A stretch of 64,000 bases of DNA from Telmatospirillum sp. J64-1 (lineage in GTDB: Bacteria > Pseudomonadota > Alphaproteobacteria > Rhodospirillales > Magnetospirillaceae), in the NCBI RefSeq assembly GCF_006980715.1, contig NZ_SBHN01000015.1:46271-110270 (forward strand). Direction: 5' to 3'. The position numbers and the translations under genes were made by a program. The notes under the pieces are model-generated. The model did not search any database and was not told the DNA's origin. It saw only the letters and a program-made list of their open reading frames with translations. This document shows, piece after piece, positions 8,377 through 16,325 of the stretch; positions within the stretch are counted from its first letter, which is position 1; each line of letters begins with the position of its first letter.

Positions 8377-9426
8377 ATGACCATCAAGCCCCCGAAGAAG
8401 TTTTTCGAGCCCTTGGCCATCGGCGCGCCCTCTCCCTATCGGGAATTGCCGGTGGCGCTGGAGAGGATGATCCACTTCTTTCCGCCGCATGTGGAAAAGA
8501 TGCGTGCCCGCGTGCCGGACATGGTGTCCCAGGTGGATGTGCTGCTGGGCAATCTGGAAGACGCCATCCCCGCCGATGCCAAGGAAGCCGCCCGCCGGGG
8601 CTTCATCGAGGTCGCCACTTCCGTCGATTTCGGCGCCACAGGCCTGTGGACCCGCGTCAATTGCCTGAACAGCCCGTGGTTCCTGGACGACGTGACCGAG
8701 ATCGTCGCGGCGGCGGGCGACAAGCTGGACGTGATCATGCTGCCCAAGGTCGAGGGGCCCTGGGACATCCACTTCCTCGACCAGCTTCTGGCCCAACTGG
8801 AGGCCCGGCACGGCGTCAAGAAGCCCATCCTGATCCACGCCATCCTGGAAACCGCTTTGGGCGTGGCGAATGTCGAGGCCATCGCGGCCGCCAGCCCGCG
8901 CATGCACGGCATGAGCCTGGGTCCGGCCGACCTCGCCGCCTCGCGCGGGATGAAGACCACGCGGGTCGGCGGCGGCCATCCCTTCTACGGCGTGCTGGAA
9001 GATCCGCGCGGCGATGGCGGGGCGCGCGGCTTCCACCAGCAGGACCTGTGGCACTATACCGTCGCCAAGATGGTCGATGCCTGCCAGTCGCAGGGCATCA
9101 AGGCCTTCTACGGCCCCTTCGGCGATTTCAGCGACGATGCCGCCTGCGAGGCGCAGTTCCGCAACGCCTTTCTGCTGGGCTGCGTCGGCGCCTGGTCGCT
9201 GCATCCCAAGCAGATCGAGATTGCCAAGAGGGTCTTCAGTCCCGACGTGGAGGAAGTGCGCTTCGCCCGGAAGATCCTCGAAGCCATGCCCGACGGCACG
9301 GGGGCGGTGATGATCGACGGCAAGATGCAGGACGACGCCACCTGGAAGCAGGCCAAGGTCATCGTCGATCTCGCCCGGCAGGTTGCGGCCCGCGATCCGG
9401 CCCTGGCCGAAGCCTATGGACTGTGA
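8377..9426 (+). CDS. mcl: Malyl-CoA lyase, Chloroflexus-type (HpcH/HpaI family)
   Basis: This is a CoA-ester lyase expected to cleave or condense malyl-CoA, beta-methylmalyl-CoA or citramalyl-CoA (glyoxylate plus acetyl- or propionyl-CoA). The 349-residue protein has the metal-binding NLEDAIP (59-65), [10 protein letters not shown], and the long diagnostic stretch around [18 protein letters not shown], and it ends in an [12 protein letters not shown] tail. From memory, this pattern and the length of about 348 residues match the tri-functional enzyme of Chloroflexus aurantiacus. The shorter Rhodobacter Mcl1 of about 318 residues fits less well. Downstream accA and the B12/MeaB genes elsewhere in the window fit 3-hydroxypropionate- or ethylmalonyl-CoA-type carbon flow. 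The exact substrate set is inferred. Confidence 0.88.
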   Translation: MTIKPPKKFFEPLAIGAPSPYRELPVALERMIHFFPPHVEKMRARVPDMVSQVDVLLGNLEDAIPADAKEAARRGFIEVATSVDFGATGLWTRVNCLNSPWFLDDVTEIVAAAGDKLDVIMLPKVEGPWDIHFLDQLLAQLEARHGVKKPILIHAILETALGVANVEAIAAASPRMHGMSLGPADLAASRGMKTTRVGGGHPFYGVLEDPRGDGGARGFHQQDLWHYTVAKMVDACQSQGIKAFYGPFGDFSDDAACEAQFRNAFLLGCVGAWSLHPKQIEIAKRVFSPDVEEVRFARKILEAMPDGTGAVMIDGKMQDDATWKQAKVIVDLARQVAARDPALAEAYGL

Positions 9427-9463
9427 CAAGAGAATTCTGACGCTGCATTTTTGGTCGCAACAT

Positions 9464-9491
9464 TTGCTCTCGGGGCGGCGCGTGCTATAAA
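9464..9491 (+). promoter_or_regulatory. Probable sigma-70 promoter of accA
   Basis: TTGCTC (9464-9469) and TATAAA (9486-9491) are separated by 16 bases, placing the transcript start about 45 bases before the accA ATG. It lies in the gap between mcl and accA, so accA can be expressed separately. Confidence 0.6.
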
Positions 9492-9544
9492 CCGCGCCGC
9501 CCCGTTCCTTTTTCGGGGACGAAGAGTTACGCCAGGAGACGGTC

Positions 9545-10498
9545 ATGAACTTCCTCGACTTCGAAAAGCCGATTGCCGAACTGGAAGGCAAAATCGAGGA
9601 ATTGCGCCATTTGAGCGACAGCGATGAGATGAATATCGCTGAGGAGGTCGCGCGCCTTCAGGCCAAGGTGGAGAAGCAGCTGCGCGCCACTTATGCCAAG
9701 CTGACACCTTGGCAGAAGACCCAGGTCGCGCGCCATCCCGACCGTCCGCATTTCTCGAATTACGTCTCTGCCCTGGTGCAGGATTTCACGCCGCTGGCCG
9801 GCGACCGCACCTTTGCCGAAGACCGCGCCATCATCGGCGGCCTGGGCCGTTTCCGTGGCCATTCGGTGATGGTCATCGGCCATGAAAAGGGCCACGATAC
9901 CGAAAGCCGCGTGCGCCACAATTTCGGCATGGCCAAGCCCGAAGGCTACCGCAAGGCCAAGCGCCTGCTGGAAATGGCCGACCGCTTCGGTATTCCGGTC
10001 ATCACCCTGGTCGATACCGCGGGTGCCTATCCGGGCGTCGAGGCCGAGGCGCGCGGCCAGGCCGAAGCCATCGCCCGTTCCATCGAAGCCTGCCTGAACA
10101 TCCGCGTGCCGCTGATTTCGGCCATCATCGGCGAAGGCGGCTCGGGCGGCGCCATCGCGCTGGCGGCGGGTAATACCGTGCTGATGCTGGAACATTCCGT
10201 CTATTCGGTGATCTCGCCGGAAGGCTGCGCCTCGATCCTGTGGCGCAGCGGCGAGGCCGCCAAGGATGCCGCCGAGGCCCTGCGCCTGACCGCCCAGGAC
10301 CTGCACAAGCTGGGCGTCATCGACGATGTGATTCCCGAACCCCTGGGCGGCGCCCACCGCAATGCGCAGCAGGCCATCACCGCCCTGGGCGATGCCGTCG
10401 AGGCGGCGCTGAAGGATTTGTCCGGTCTGGAGGGCGGCGTCCTGCGTGCCCGCCGCCGCGAGAAGTTCCTGGAAATGGGCAAGCGCGGCCTGGCCTGA
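9545..10498 (+). CDS. accA: Acetyl-CoA carboxylase carboxyltransferase subunit alpha
   Basis: AccA with AccD transfers the carboxyl group from carboxybiotin to acetyl-CoA, giving malonyl-CoA for fatty-acid synthesis. The 317-residue protein begins [10 protein letters not shown], as AccA proteins do. It carries the crotonase-fold segments [18 protein letters not shown] and [12 protein letters not shown], then [11 protein letters not shown]. The length is standard for proteobacterial AccA. It has its own likely promoter, and AGGAGACGG lies before the ATG. AccD, AccB and AccC are not in the window. Confidence 0.98.
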   Translation: MNFLDFEKPIAELEGKIEELRHLSDSDEMNIAEEVARLQAKVEKQLRATYAKLTPWQKTQVARHPDRPHFSNYVSALVQDFTPLAGDRTFAEDRAIIGGLGRFRGHSVMVIGHEKGHDTESRVRHNFGMAKPEGYRKAKRLLEMADRFGIPVITLVDTAGAYPGVEAEARGQAEAIARSIEACLNIRVPLISAIIGEGGSGGAIALAAGNTVLMLEHSVYSVISPEGCASILWRSGEAAKDAAEALRLTAQDLHKLGVIDDVIPEPLGGAHRNAQQAITALGDAVEAALKDLSGLEGGVLRARRREKFLEMGKRGLA

Positions 10499-10541
10499 GG
10501 CCAAAAGGGGCCGTCCCGGCCCGCTGAAAACGATCCCGTCT

Positions 10542-10603
10542 CGTTATCTCGGCCCCTCGCGGAAGCGGGGGGCGCATCGCTTCCCGCTTCCGCGGGAATG
10601 ACG
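10542..10603. repeat. Element R1, copy b (short, degenerate)
   Basis: The segment keeps the outer palindromic ends of the R1 family (CCTCGCGGAAGCGGGG and CCCGCTTCCGCGGGAATGACG), but the middle is much shorter than in the copies at 2014 and 28726. As in copy c, a run of A and a GTCAGCA-like sequence follow the right end. It lies between accA and the convergent secreted-protein gene. Confidence 0.6.
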
Positions 10604-10668
10604 GGGCAGAAAAAGGCTTCGTCAGCACTCAGGAGGCAGCCGGACAGGGCCTCCTTTTCTTTCCTACG

Positions 10669-11247
10669 TCACCGGCAGGGCAGGCTGCTGCACAGTTTGG
10701 CCGCCCGCAGATAGGCGATCCCGGCATCCATGGCGGCCTGGGGGATGGGCGCGTCTTCGCCTAGATAGGATGGGGTCTGCCAAGCGCGTTGCAGGGCATA
10801 GAGATTGCTCTGTCCCTTGATGACCAGGAACATGGACAACTCGCCCCGGCCGGTCAGCGTGTTCAGCGGGCATTGCACGATCTGGAAGGCGGCTTCCTGC
10901 TGCGCCATCAGGCCTTTCTGGATGTCCCCGAAGCGCGGTTCCTCGCAATACTTCTCCAACTGGCCCGGGACGCTGGCGAGGAAGAGGTCGGGCGGCATGG
11001 TGCTGAGGCCGTGCATGACCTGGACCACGACCATATCGCTCCAATCGTCCAGATTCTGCCCCTCGGGCACGAACTGGCGGATCTCGGCGGTGCCCTGGCG
11101 GGTGTCGTAGGCCTTTTCCCAGCCGGGTGGCGGCTCGAGATACAATTGTTCCTGCGCCTGGGCGGTGGCCGGCAGGGCGAAGGCGGCCATGCATAGGGCG
11201 GCGGCGGTCCAGGCGACGGCAGCGTCTTTACAGGTAAGGCTCATCAT
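10669..11247 (-). CDS. Secreted protein of unknown function
   Basis: The protein has 192 residues with a clear signal peptide: a hydrophobic core about residues 10-25 and a probable cleavage site after the ATAQAQ stretch near 32. The mature part contains a PPPGWEKAYD motif and several Cys (KYCEEP, IVQCPL, CSSLPCR), which suggests disulfides in the periplasm. I do not recognise a named family. The pattern 'leader, PPxGW, about 150 residues' is seen in conserved alphaproteobacterial periplasmic proteins. It stands alone, convergent with accA and divergent from the XRE regulator. Confidence 0.78.
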   Translation of the reverse strand: MMSLTCKDAAVAWTAAALCMAAFALPATAQAQEQLYLEPPPGWEKAYDTRQGTAEIRQFVPEGQNLDDWSDMVVVQVMHGLSTMPPDLFLASVPGQLEKYCEEPRFGDIQKGLMAQQEAAFQIVQCPLNTLTGRGELSMFLVIKGQSNLYALQRAWQTPSYLGEDAPIPQAAMDAGIAYLRAAKLCSSLPCR

Positions 11248-11539
11248 GTCCCGATGGGTTCGGACGGTTTCATCCTTGGAATGTCACAGGCAAAGCCGAC
11301 TTTTTTAGGGCCGAGTTTCGATCTCATTAGAGGCGGAGACTGGTCCGGAAGGGATATTTGCTCTAGGGTGGTGGATCTTTCGGACTCCTCAATGCGCGAT
11401 ATTCTTCGCCCCTTCTTGGGGAAGGGATATATCAGAAAGATTGTGCTGATTTGGAGGAATCCTCGCAACGCGCATAAGATTCGTCTTCAAATCTTGTGGC
11501 ACGGGTGTTATGTCTGCCACCAATCGGAGGTGGTAATAA
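11248..11539. other. Non-coding gap upstream of the XRE regulator
   Basis: This gap of about 290 bases is more A+T-rich than the flanks and holds no convincing gene. It must contain the promoters of the two divergent genes. I could not pick convincing -35/-10 pairs. A GGAGG ribosome-binding site for the XRE gene ends near 11530. Confidence 0.5.
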
Positions 11540-11962
11540 GTGCAGACTCACCAGATCATGGAAAAAATCCCTGGCCGTCCTCATCCCATCGATATCCATG
11601 TGGGCAGTCGCGTCCGCATGCGTCGTACTTTGGTGGGCATGACCCAGGATCAGCTCGGTCAGGCGCTGGGCATCACGTTCCAGCAGGTTCAGAAATACGA
11701 ACGCGGCACCAACCGTATCAGTGCCAGCCGCTTGCATGACATGGCCTGCATCCTGGGGGTGCCGGTATCCTTCTTCTTCGAAGAGATGCCCGTCGGCCAG
11801 AATGCTGCGCCGGCCCAGGCCGATGACGACGCCGACCCCATGGGAAAGCGCGAAACATTGGAACTGGTGCGGGCCTACTGGCGCATCACCGACCCCCGCC
11901 TGCGCCGTCAGGTCTATGACCTGGCCCGCGTCCTGGCGGATGCCGGTGGCGGCAAGGAATAA
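11540..11962 (+). CDS. XRE-family transcriptional regulator
   Basis: This is a 140-residue DNA-binding protein. A Cro/CI-type helix-turn-helix lies at about residues 22-75, with GMTQDQLGQALGITFQQVQKYERGTNRISASRL, shown here in parts: GMTQDQLGQALG, FQQVQKYERG, NRISASRL. This is the widespread alphaproteobacterial short XRE type with a helical C-terminal tail (ETLELVRAYWRITDPRLRRQ). The GTG at 11540 is preferred because GGAGG lies about 10 bases upstream. An ATG six codons later is possible. Its last 49 bases overlap the convergent 3' end of comM. The target genes are unknown. Confidence 0.88.
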   Translation: MQTHQIMEKIPGRPHPIDIHVGSRVRMRRTLVGMTQDQLGQALGITFQQVQKYERGTNRISASRLHDMACILGVPVSFFFEEMPVGQNAAPAQADDDADPMGKRETLELVRAYWRITDPRLRRQVYDLARVLADAGGGKE

Positions 11963-13488
11963 GCCTCGGCCCGTCCGGGCATGAGGCGGCGATAGGCGAG
12001 AGCCTCGGCTACGTGAATGCGGCCGGGGCTCTCTTTTCCTTCCAGGTCGGCCAGGGTACGCGCGACGCGCAGGACGCGGTGATAGCCGCGTGCCGAAAGA
12101 CGCATCCGTTCGGCGGCTTCGGCCAGAAGCTGTCTTCCGGCGGCATCCGGCTTTGCAATTTTATCGAGTAATTCCCCTTCGGCTTCCGCGTTCGTGCGGA
12201 TGCCGCGTCCCGGCGCCAGCGCCTGGAAACGTTCCCGCTGGATCGCGCGGGCCGTGGCGACACGGGCGGCGATTTCGGCCGAGCCCTCGGCGGGCGGCGG
12301 CAGGGACAGATCGGCGGGGCTGACCGCCGGCACATCCACATGCAGATCGATCCGGTCGAACATCGGGCCTGAAATCTTGGCCTGATAGTCCAGCCCGCAT
12401 TTGGGCGCGCGGTTGCAGGCCTGCGCCTCGTCGCCGAGATAGCCGCAGCGGCAGGGATTCATCGCCGCGATCAGCTGGAAACGCGACGGATAGGTGACAT
12501 GGGCCTGGGCCCGGGCCACCGTCGCCCGGCCGGATTCCAAGGGTTGGCGCAGGGCTTCCAGTGCCCCGCGCGAGAATTCGGGCAATTCGTCCAGGAACAG
12601 CACCCCCAGATGGGCCAGCGACACCTCGCCCGGCTTGGCACGATGCCCGCCGCCGACCAGCGAGGCCGTCGAAGCCGAGAAATGCGGGTCGCGGAAGGGG
12701 CGGCGCTGCATCAGCCGGCCCTGGTCGAGATGGCCGGCGACGGAATGGATCATGCTGACCTCCAGCGCCTCGGCCGGGTCCAGCGGCGGCAGCAGGCCGG
12801 GCAGGCGTGCCGCCAGCATCGACTTGCCGGAACCGGGCGGGCCGATCATCAGCATGTTGTGACCGCCTGCCGCCGCCACTTCCAGGGCGCGCTTGGCGCT
12901 TTCCTGGCCCTTGATGTCGCGTAGGTCCAGCAGAGGGGCAGCGTCCTCGGCCAGTTCCGGCACCGGCGGGGCGAGGATCTGCACGCCCTTGAAATGATTG
13001 ACCAGCGCCAGCAGGTCGCGCGGGGCTAGGATGTCGCTGCCGCCCGCCCAGGCCGCTTCTCCCCCCTGGCTGCCCGGGCAGATCAACCCGCGCCCGGCGG
13101 CATTGGCGCCGATGGCCGCGGGCAGCACCCCGGCCACGGGCGCCAGCCGTCCGTCCAGCCCCAGTTCGCCCAGGATGGTGTAGTTGAACAATTCCTCGCC
13201 CGGCAGGACGTTCATGGCCGCCAGCAGGGCGCAGGCGATGGGCAGGTCGAAATGGCTGCCTTCCTTCAGCACGTCGGCGGGAGCCAGATTGACGGTGATG
13301 CGCTTGGGCGGCAGGGCCAGGCCCAGGGCGGTCAGCGCGGCGCGCACCCGCTCGCGCGATTCCCCCACCGCCTTGTCGGGCAATCCGACCAGCGTGAAGG
13401 CGGGCAGGCCGCTGGCGAGTTGGACCTGGACATCGATCTCCAGGACCTCGATCCCCTGGAAGGCGACGGTTTTGACGCTTGAAACCAT
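11914..13488 (-). CDS. comM: YifB/ComM-family Mg-chelatase-like AAA+ ATPase
   Basis: ComM-type hexameric ATPases promote branch migration when incoming DNA is integrated. The protein has 524 residues from the ATG at 13488, where the usual MVSSVKTVAFQGIEV start lies. It has an N-terminal ChlI-like domain, Walker A IGPPGSGKS and Walker B VLFLDELPEF. The AMNPCRCGYLGD motif typical of YifB follows, then a C-terminal Mg-chelatase-like helical domain. The gene is intact, but its first 46 codons plus upstream DNA are duplicated at 14984-15333. The 3' end overlaps the XRE gene convergently. Confidence 0.93.
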   Translation of the reverse strand: MVSSVKTVAFQGIEVLEIDVQVQLASGLPAFTLVGLPDKAVGESRERVRAALTALGLALPPKRITVNLAPADVLKEGSHFDLPIACALLAAMNVLPGEELFNYTILGELGLDGRLAPVAGVLPAAIGANAAGRGLICPGSQGGEAAWAGGSDILAPRDLLALVNHFKGVQILAPPVPELAEDAAPLLDLRDIKGQESAKRALEVAAAGGHNMLMIGPPGSGKSMLAARLPGLLPPLDPAEALEVSMIHSVAGHLDQGRLMQRRPFRDPHFSASTASLVGGGHRAKPGEVSLAHLGVLFLDELPEFSRGALEALRQPLESGRATVARAQAHVTYPSRFQLIAAMNPCRCGYLGDEAQACNRAPKCGLDYQAKISGPMFDRIDLHVDVPAVSPADLSLPPPAEGSAEIAARVATARAIQRERFQALAPGRGIRTNAEAEGELLDKIAKPDAAGRQLLAEAAERMRLSARGYHRVLRVARTLADLEGKESPGRIHVAEALAYRRLMPGRAEAYSLPPPASARTRARS

Positions 13489-13700
13489 GGCTGTGCCGTT
13501 CCCCCAATGCACACGCCATAGTAGGCGATGCGGGCGGGAATGGCTAGAGAGGCGCTCGGTCTGCGAGAGGGGCGTCGCCGGATGTTTCGGCGCGCCAGAG
13601 GGTGGGGTAGTGCCGGATGAAGCCCGAGGGGCCGACCTCCAGCAGGCCTGATAGCCGACGCTCGGCGCCTCGTACCAACATTCCGTTTCCGTCCGCCGCT
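13352..13700. repeat. Long direct repeat, copy A (349 bp)
   Basis: This segment matches 14984-15333 in the same orientation with about ten differences, including a 1-base indel near 13647. It covers the first codons of comM, the short comM upstream gap and the 3' end of a glycolipid-binding-domain gene. Homology begins sharply at TCGCGCGATTCCC and stops sharply after GTCCGCCGCT. The two copies enclose 1283 bp of unrelated DNA. Confidence 0.95.
13544..13700 (-). pseudogene. 3' fragment of a glycolipid-binding-domain gene
   Basis: This is the left-hand remnant of the gene found intact at 15176-15766. It encodes only the last ~33 residues in frame (LLEVGPSGFIRHYPTLWRAE and so on), and a 1-base deletion near 13647 shifts the frame just upstream. 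It has no start of its own and is read through from unrelated sequence. It is a product of the local duplication. Confidence 0.9.
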
Positions 13701-13795
13701 AGCATGGATCTGCCCGACCCATGCACGGCCGATCTGCAGCATGTTATCAGCGCCAGTCCTTTCTCAATGTAGGGGCGCCTACCTTTATCAGCCAA

Positions 13796-13872
13796 TTTAC
13801 TAAATTATCTTTCCAGTTCACTTAATTTTCGCTATGGTCCGGTTGTCATGGTTGGAGAGAGAATTTAGTAAA
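13796..13872. promoter_or_regulatory. Possible operator of the HTH gene: spaced 10-bp inverted repeat
   Basis: TTTACTAAAT (13796-13805) and its exact reverse complement ATTTAGTAAA (13863-13872) bracket the A+T-rich stretch in front of the HTH gene. The second half-site ends 19 bases before the ATG. The position suits autoregulation by the encoded HTH protein, but binding is inference. Confidence 0.4.
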
Positions 13873-13891
13873 CCAGTCGAAGGGGTCCCAA

Positions 13892-14869
13892 ATGAACGGT
13901 GCTGCTCTTGTGCAACTCGCATTGAATGCCCTCTCCTGCACCCAGAAGGAACTCGCAGTGCGCCTTGGGGTGTCTCCCACCCAAATCAGCAAGTGGAAGA
14001 GCGGGGAACACATGTCTAAGGACATGGATGACAAGCTCCGTAAGATGAGCGGGATCGGTGACAAGGACCCGCAATTTGTTGTTTGGGCAGGTTCCCTCGA
14101 TGCAGCAGATAAATGGGAAAAGGTCATTCGTCTCCTTGCGGACGCTGCTCAAGAAGAAGCTGAAACGGGCTACGTCACTGAGCCTCTAACAGATGACATG
14201 GGATTACTTCCTTGGCACACATTCCATGTTCTTAGGAAGATGGGGGTCGAACTTCCGAAAGAATTTCCAAAGGAAGTCGAGGGCGCAATTGGTTTAAATG
14301 AGGAAGATGATTCTGCCTCCGACCTCGATTCTCGGTGGGAGGCGATGATGGAGAATCCGTATACGTCTCTTATTTACAAAATATACAAGTCACTAAACGA
14401 CGTTTACGGTTTCTACGCTGCCTACGTTGAGGGTCTGGTTTACGATGAGAGCCTGGATATATTTGAAATTGGGTCCCAAGTCGATTCTTGCCTTTTGGAG
14501 TTGGCGGCGGCAAAGCTCGATGAAAAGCCCGTGATGGCAGCCAATTATGACGCCTTTAAATGGAACACGCTGCAGGACTACGAAAAGTGGCTCAACACTG
14601 TAAAGGAGAAGGCTTTCCGCGCTGGTGTGCCGCTCAGAGCAGAGCTTCTCGACTTGGCCTATGGCTCTGCTGGTGAGCTTGGGAGCGAGGCTGAGGCTGA
14701 AAGTCTGGGGCTTAACAAGGGGCGTCTTCACCCCGACATCTACATGAACGAACTGTTGGTCGGCATGAGAACGATTCACCAAGTGCTGCCCGCGATTCTC
14801 AAGAAGTTGGGCATAAGCGAGGAATTCAAGCTCGACGCGTCAGAGTTTCGGGTGAACAGTCGGAGGTAG
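13892..14869 (+). CDS. HTH-domain protein of unknown function (cargo of a local insertion)
   Basis: This 325-residue protein has an N-terminal Cro/CI-like helix-turn-helix at about residues 12-50 (CTQKELAVRLGVSPTQISKW is the core). About 260 residues of acidic, mainly helical sequence follow, without a motif I recognise. No signal peptide or membrane segment is seen. The ATG at 13892 has AGGGG 7 bases upstream. The gene is visibly more A+T-rich, with different codon choice from its neighbours, and it sits alone between the two copies of a 350-bp direct repeat. Both facts point to acquisition by transfer. It could be a phage-type repressor or a defence-related regulator; neither can be shown. 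Confidence 0.8.
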   Translation: MNGAALVQLALNALSCTQKELAVRLGVSPTQISKWKSGEHMSKDMDDKLRKMSGIGDKDPQFVVWAGSLDAADKWEKVIRLLADAAQEEAETGYVTEPLTDDMGLLPWHTFHVLRKMGVELPKEFPKEVEGAIGLNEEDDSASDLDSRWEAMMENPYTSLIYKIYKSLNDVYGFYAAYVEGLVYDESLDIFEIGSQVDSCLLELAAAKLDEKPVMAANYDAFKWNTLQDYEKWLNTVKEKAFRAGVPLRAELLDLAYGSAGELGSEAEAESLGLNKGRLHPDIYMNELLVGMRTIHQVLPAILKKLGISEEFKLDASEFRVNSRR

Positions 14870-14879
14870 TGCTAGGGAT

Positions 14880-14925
14880 GCTGGGGAGTGGCATGGCGTC
14901 AACCTTATACCCGCCACTCCCTAGC
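14880..14925. repeat. Inverted repeat at the right end of the inserted DNA
   Basis: GCTGGGGAGTGGC (14880-14892) pairs with GCCACTCCCTAGC (14913-14925) with one mismatch around a 20-base loop, just after the HTH gene stop. No T run follows, so it is a weak terminator candidate. It might be a structural end of the acquired segment. Confidence 0.5.
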
Positions 14926-14983
14926 ATCAGCGTAAGCGTGTATAGTTGCTCCGAGTGACGCATGACCAAGGTTCGTCAGCAGG

Positions 14984-15120
14984 TCGCGCGATTCCCCCAC
15001 CGCCTTGTCGGGCAAACCGACCAGCGTGAAGGCGGGCAGGCCGCTGGCGAGTTGGACCTGGACATCGATCTCCAGGACCTCGATTCCCTGGAAGGCGACG
15101 GTTTTGACGCTTGAAACCAT
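14984..15120 (-). pseudogene. Truncated 5' copy of comM
   Basis: Reading from the ATG at 15120 it gives the first ~45 residues of ComM (MVSSVKTVAFQGIEVLEIDV onward to GESR). It then runs into unrelated sequence at 14983 and stops at 14905. It lacks the ATPase domain and is the right-hand remnant of the local duplication. Confidence 0.9.
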
Positions 15121-15333
15121 GGCTGTGCCGTTCCCCCAATGCACACGCCATAGTAGGCGATGCGGGCGGGAATGGCTAGAGAGGTGCTCGGTCTGCGAGG
15201 GGAGCGTCGCCGGATGTTTCGGCGCGCCAGAGGGTGGGGTAGTGCCGGATGAAGCCCGAGGGGCCGACTTCCAGCAGGCCCTGGTAGCCGACGCTCGGCG
15301 CCTCGTACCAATATTCCGTCTCCGTCCGCCGCT
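14984..15333. repeat. Long direct repeat, copy B (350 bp)
   Basis: This is the partner of 13352-13700. It joins the intact glycolipid-binding-domain gene on its right side, while copy A joins the intact comM on its left side. The two together form the expected junctions of a single-crossover (Campbell-type) insertion. Confidence 0.95.
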
Positions 15334-15766
15334 CATAGCGTTGCGGCAGCAGGACCAGGCGGTTCGTCGCCGGGTCGAGCCAGGCGACATCGATTTCTGC
15401 GCTTTGGCCGACGGCCAGCGGGACCCGGCGAAGCTGTGACAGATTGGTCGCCGGGGTGAAACCGAGATCGAGGTCGAGGCAGGAATCCACGCCGGATTGC
15501 GGCGTGCCGTTCAGGATCCAGATCCCGTCGCTGCGGGTGATCTGCTGCTCCACGCCGTTCCGGCCGATGAAACCGTGCAGCGCCCCATGCAGGCTTTCCC
15601 AGTCCGCATTGCATTCCACCAGGTAATGCAGGCATGCCGGCTGGCCGTCATGGCGGAACACCGACGTCCCCTGCAGAAGCCAGGTCTCGCCCGTATGCTT
15701 CAGGGAACAGGCGTCATGGCCGGGGGCATCGAGCCGCCGCCATAGGATGGATGCTGCAAGAGGCAT
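15176..15766 (-). CDS. Putative glycolipid-binding domain protein
   Basis: This 196-residue protein resembles the PF06475 family (formerly DUF1089, putative glycolipid-binding). The family has an all-beta fold, and its role is not established. The C-terminal pattern Y-(E)APS-(V)GYQG-LLEV-(G)PSGF-I-(R)HYPTLWR, split here by hyphens, is the family hallmark, where family members show VDxxGxVxxYPxLW. It lies upstream of comM in the inferred ancestral arrangement. The 3' third is part of the 350-bp direct repeat, and the gene itself is complete. Confidence 0.8.
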   Translation of the reverse strand: MPLAASILWRRLDAPGHDACSLKHTGETWLLQGTSVFRHDGQPACLHYLVECNADWESLHGALHGFIGRNGVEQQITRSDGIWILNGTPQSGVDSCLDLDLGFTPATNLSQLRRVPLAVGQSAEIDVAWLDPATNRLVLLPQRYERRTETEYWYEAPSVGYQGLLEVGPSGFIRHYPTLWRAETSGDAPLADRAPL

Positions 15767-15932
15767 GGCGGGGCCTAGGCGGACGGCGCGTCTTCGGGCG
15801 CTTCTCGGGTGAGGTCGTGGCGGGCCATGGCGGTCCTTCTGTTCCCTTTTCCTTCAAGGGGCAGGAACAGGGTGCGCCCATCGCCTGTCTTGTTCAAACC
15901 TTCTTCGGTCGTTCCCCCCTTGGGGGCTTCCG

Positions 15933-15952
15933 GCCTCTCTCAAGAGAGAGGC
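15933..15952. repeat. Perfect short palindrome after the small membrane gene
   Basis: GCCTCTCT and AGAGAGGC form an 8-bp perfect stem around a 4-base loop immediately beside the stop of the minus-strand gene at 15953. It could weakly terminate that gene. No T run is present. Confidence 0.4.
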
Positions 15953-16165
15953 TCACTCCTTGCGCAGCCCCAGCCAGGGGCCGCAGAGGCGCAGGACCAG
16001 CGGGTTGACCGCATAGACCATCCCCAGAACCATGACCGGCACGATGAACAGCGCCTTGAGCCAATGGGGCGCATTGGCCAATTCCGCGGGCAGCAAGTAA
16101 AGGATGCAGACGATCAAGGGATAGGCGCCCGCCATCATGGCCAGGGCGTAACGATGCCGTTTCAT
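15953..16165 (-). CDS. Small two-helix membrane protein
   Basis: This 70-residue protein has two hydrophobic segments (about residues 8-26 and 38-56) joined by a short polar loop, with basic ends. The ATG at 16165 is preceded by GGAGAGAG at the right spacing, and third codon positions are mostly G or C. A longer open frame continues upstream, but it is antisense to the PAS-LytTR gene and lacks support. No family is recognised. It is divergent from the regulator gene. Confidence 0.7.
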   Translation of the reverse strand: MKRHRYALAMMAGAYPLIVCILYLLPAELANAPHWLKALFIVPVMVLGMVYAVNPLVLRLCGPWLGLRKE

Positions 16166-16325
16166 AACTCTCTCCAGAAAGGACTTTCCGTTTATAGCAA
16201 GGGGGACCTTCTCTTCAAACCTTGGCAGGATCTCTGCGCTGGACTTTTCAGGGCCGGAAGCTGGGCTATACTCGGAAACGGGACCGGGCGCGCCGCGTCC
16301 GGCGGCAGGGCGAGGCCGGGTAGGG

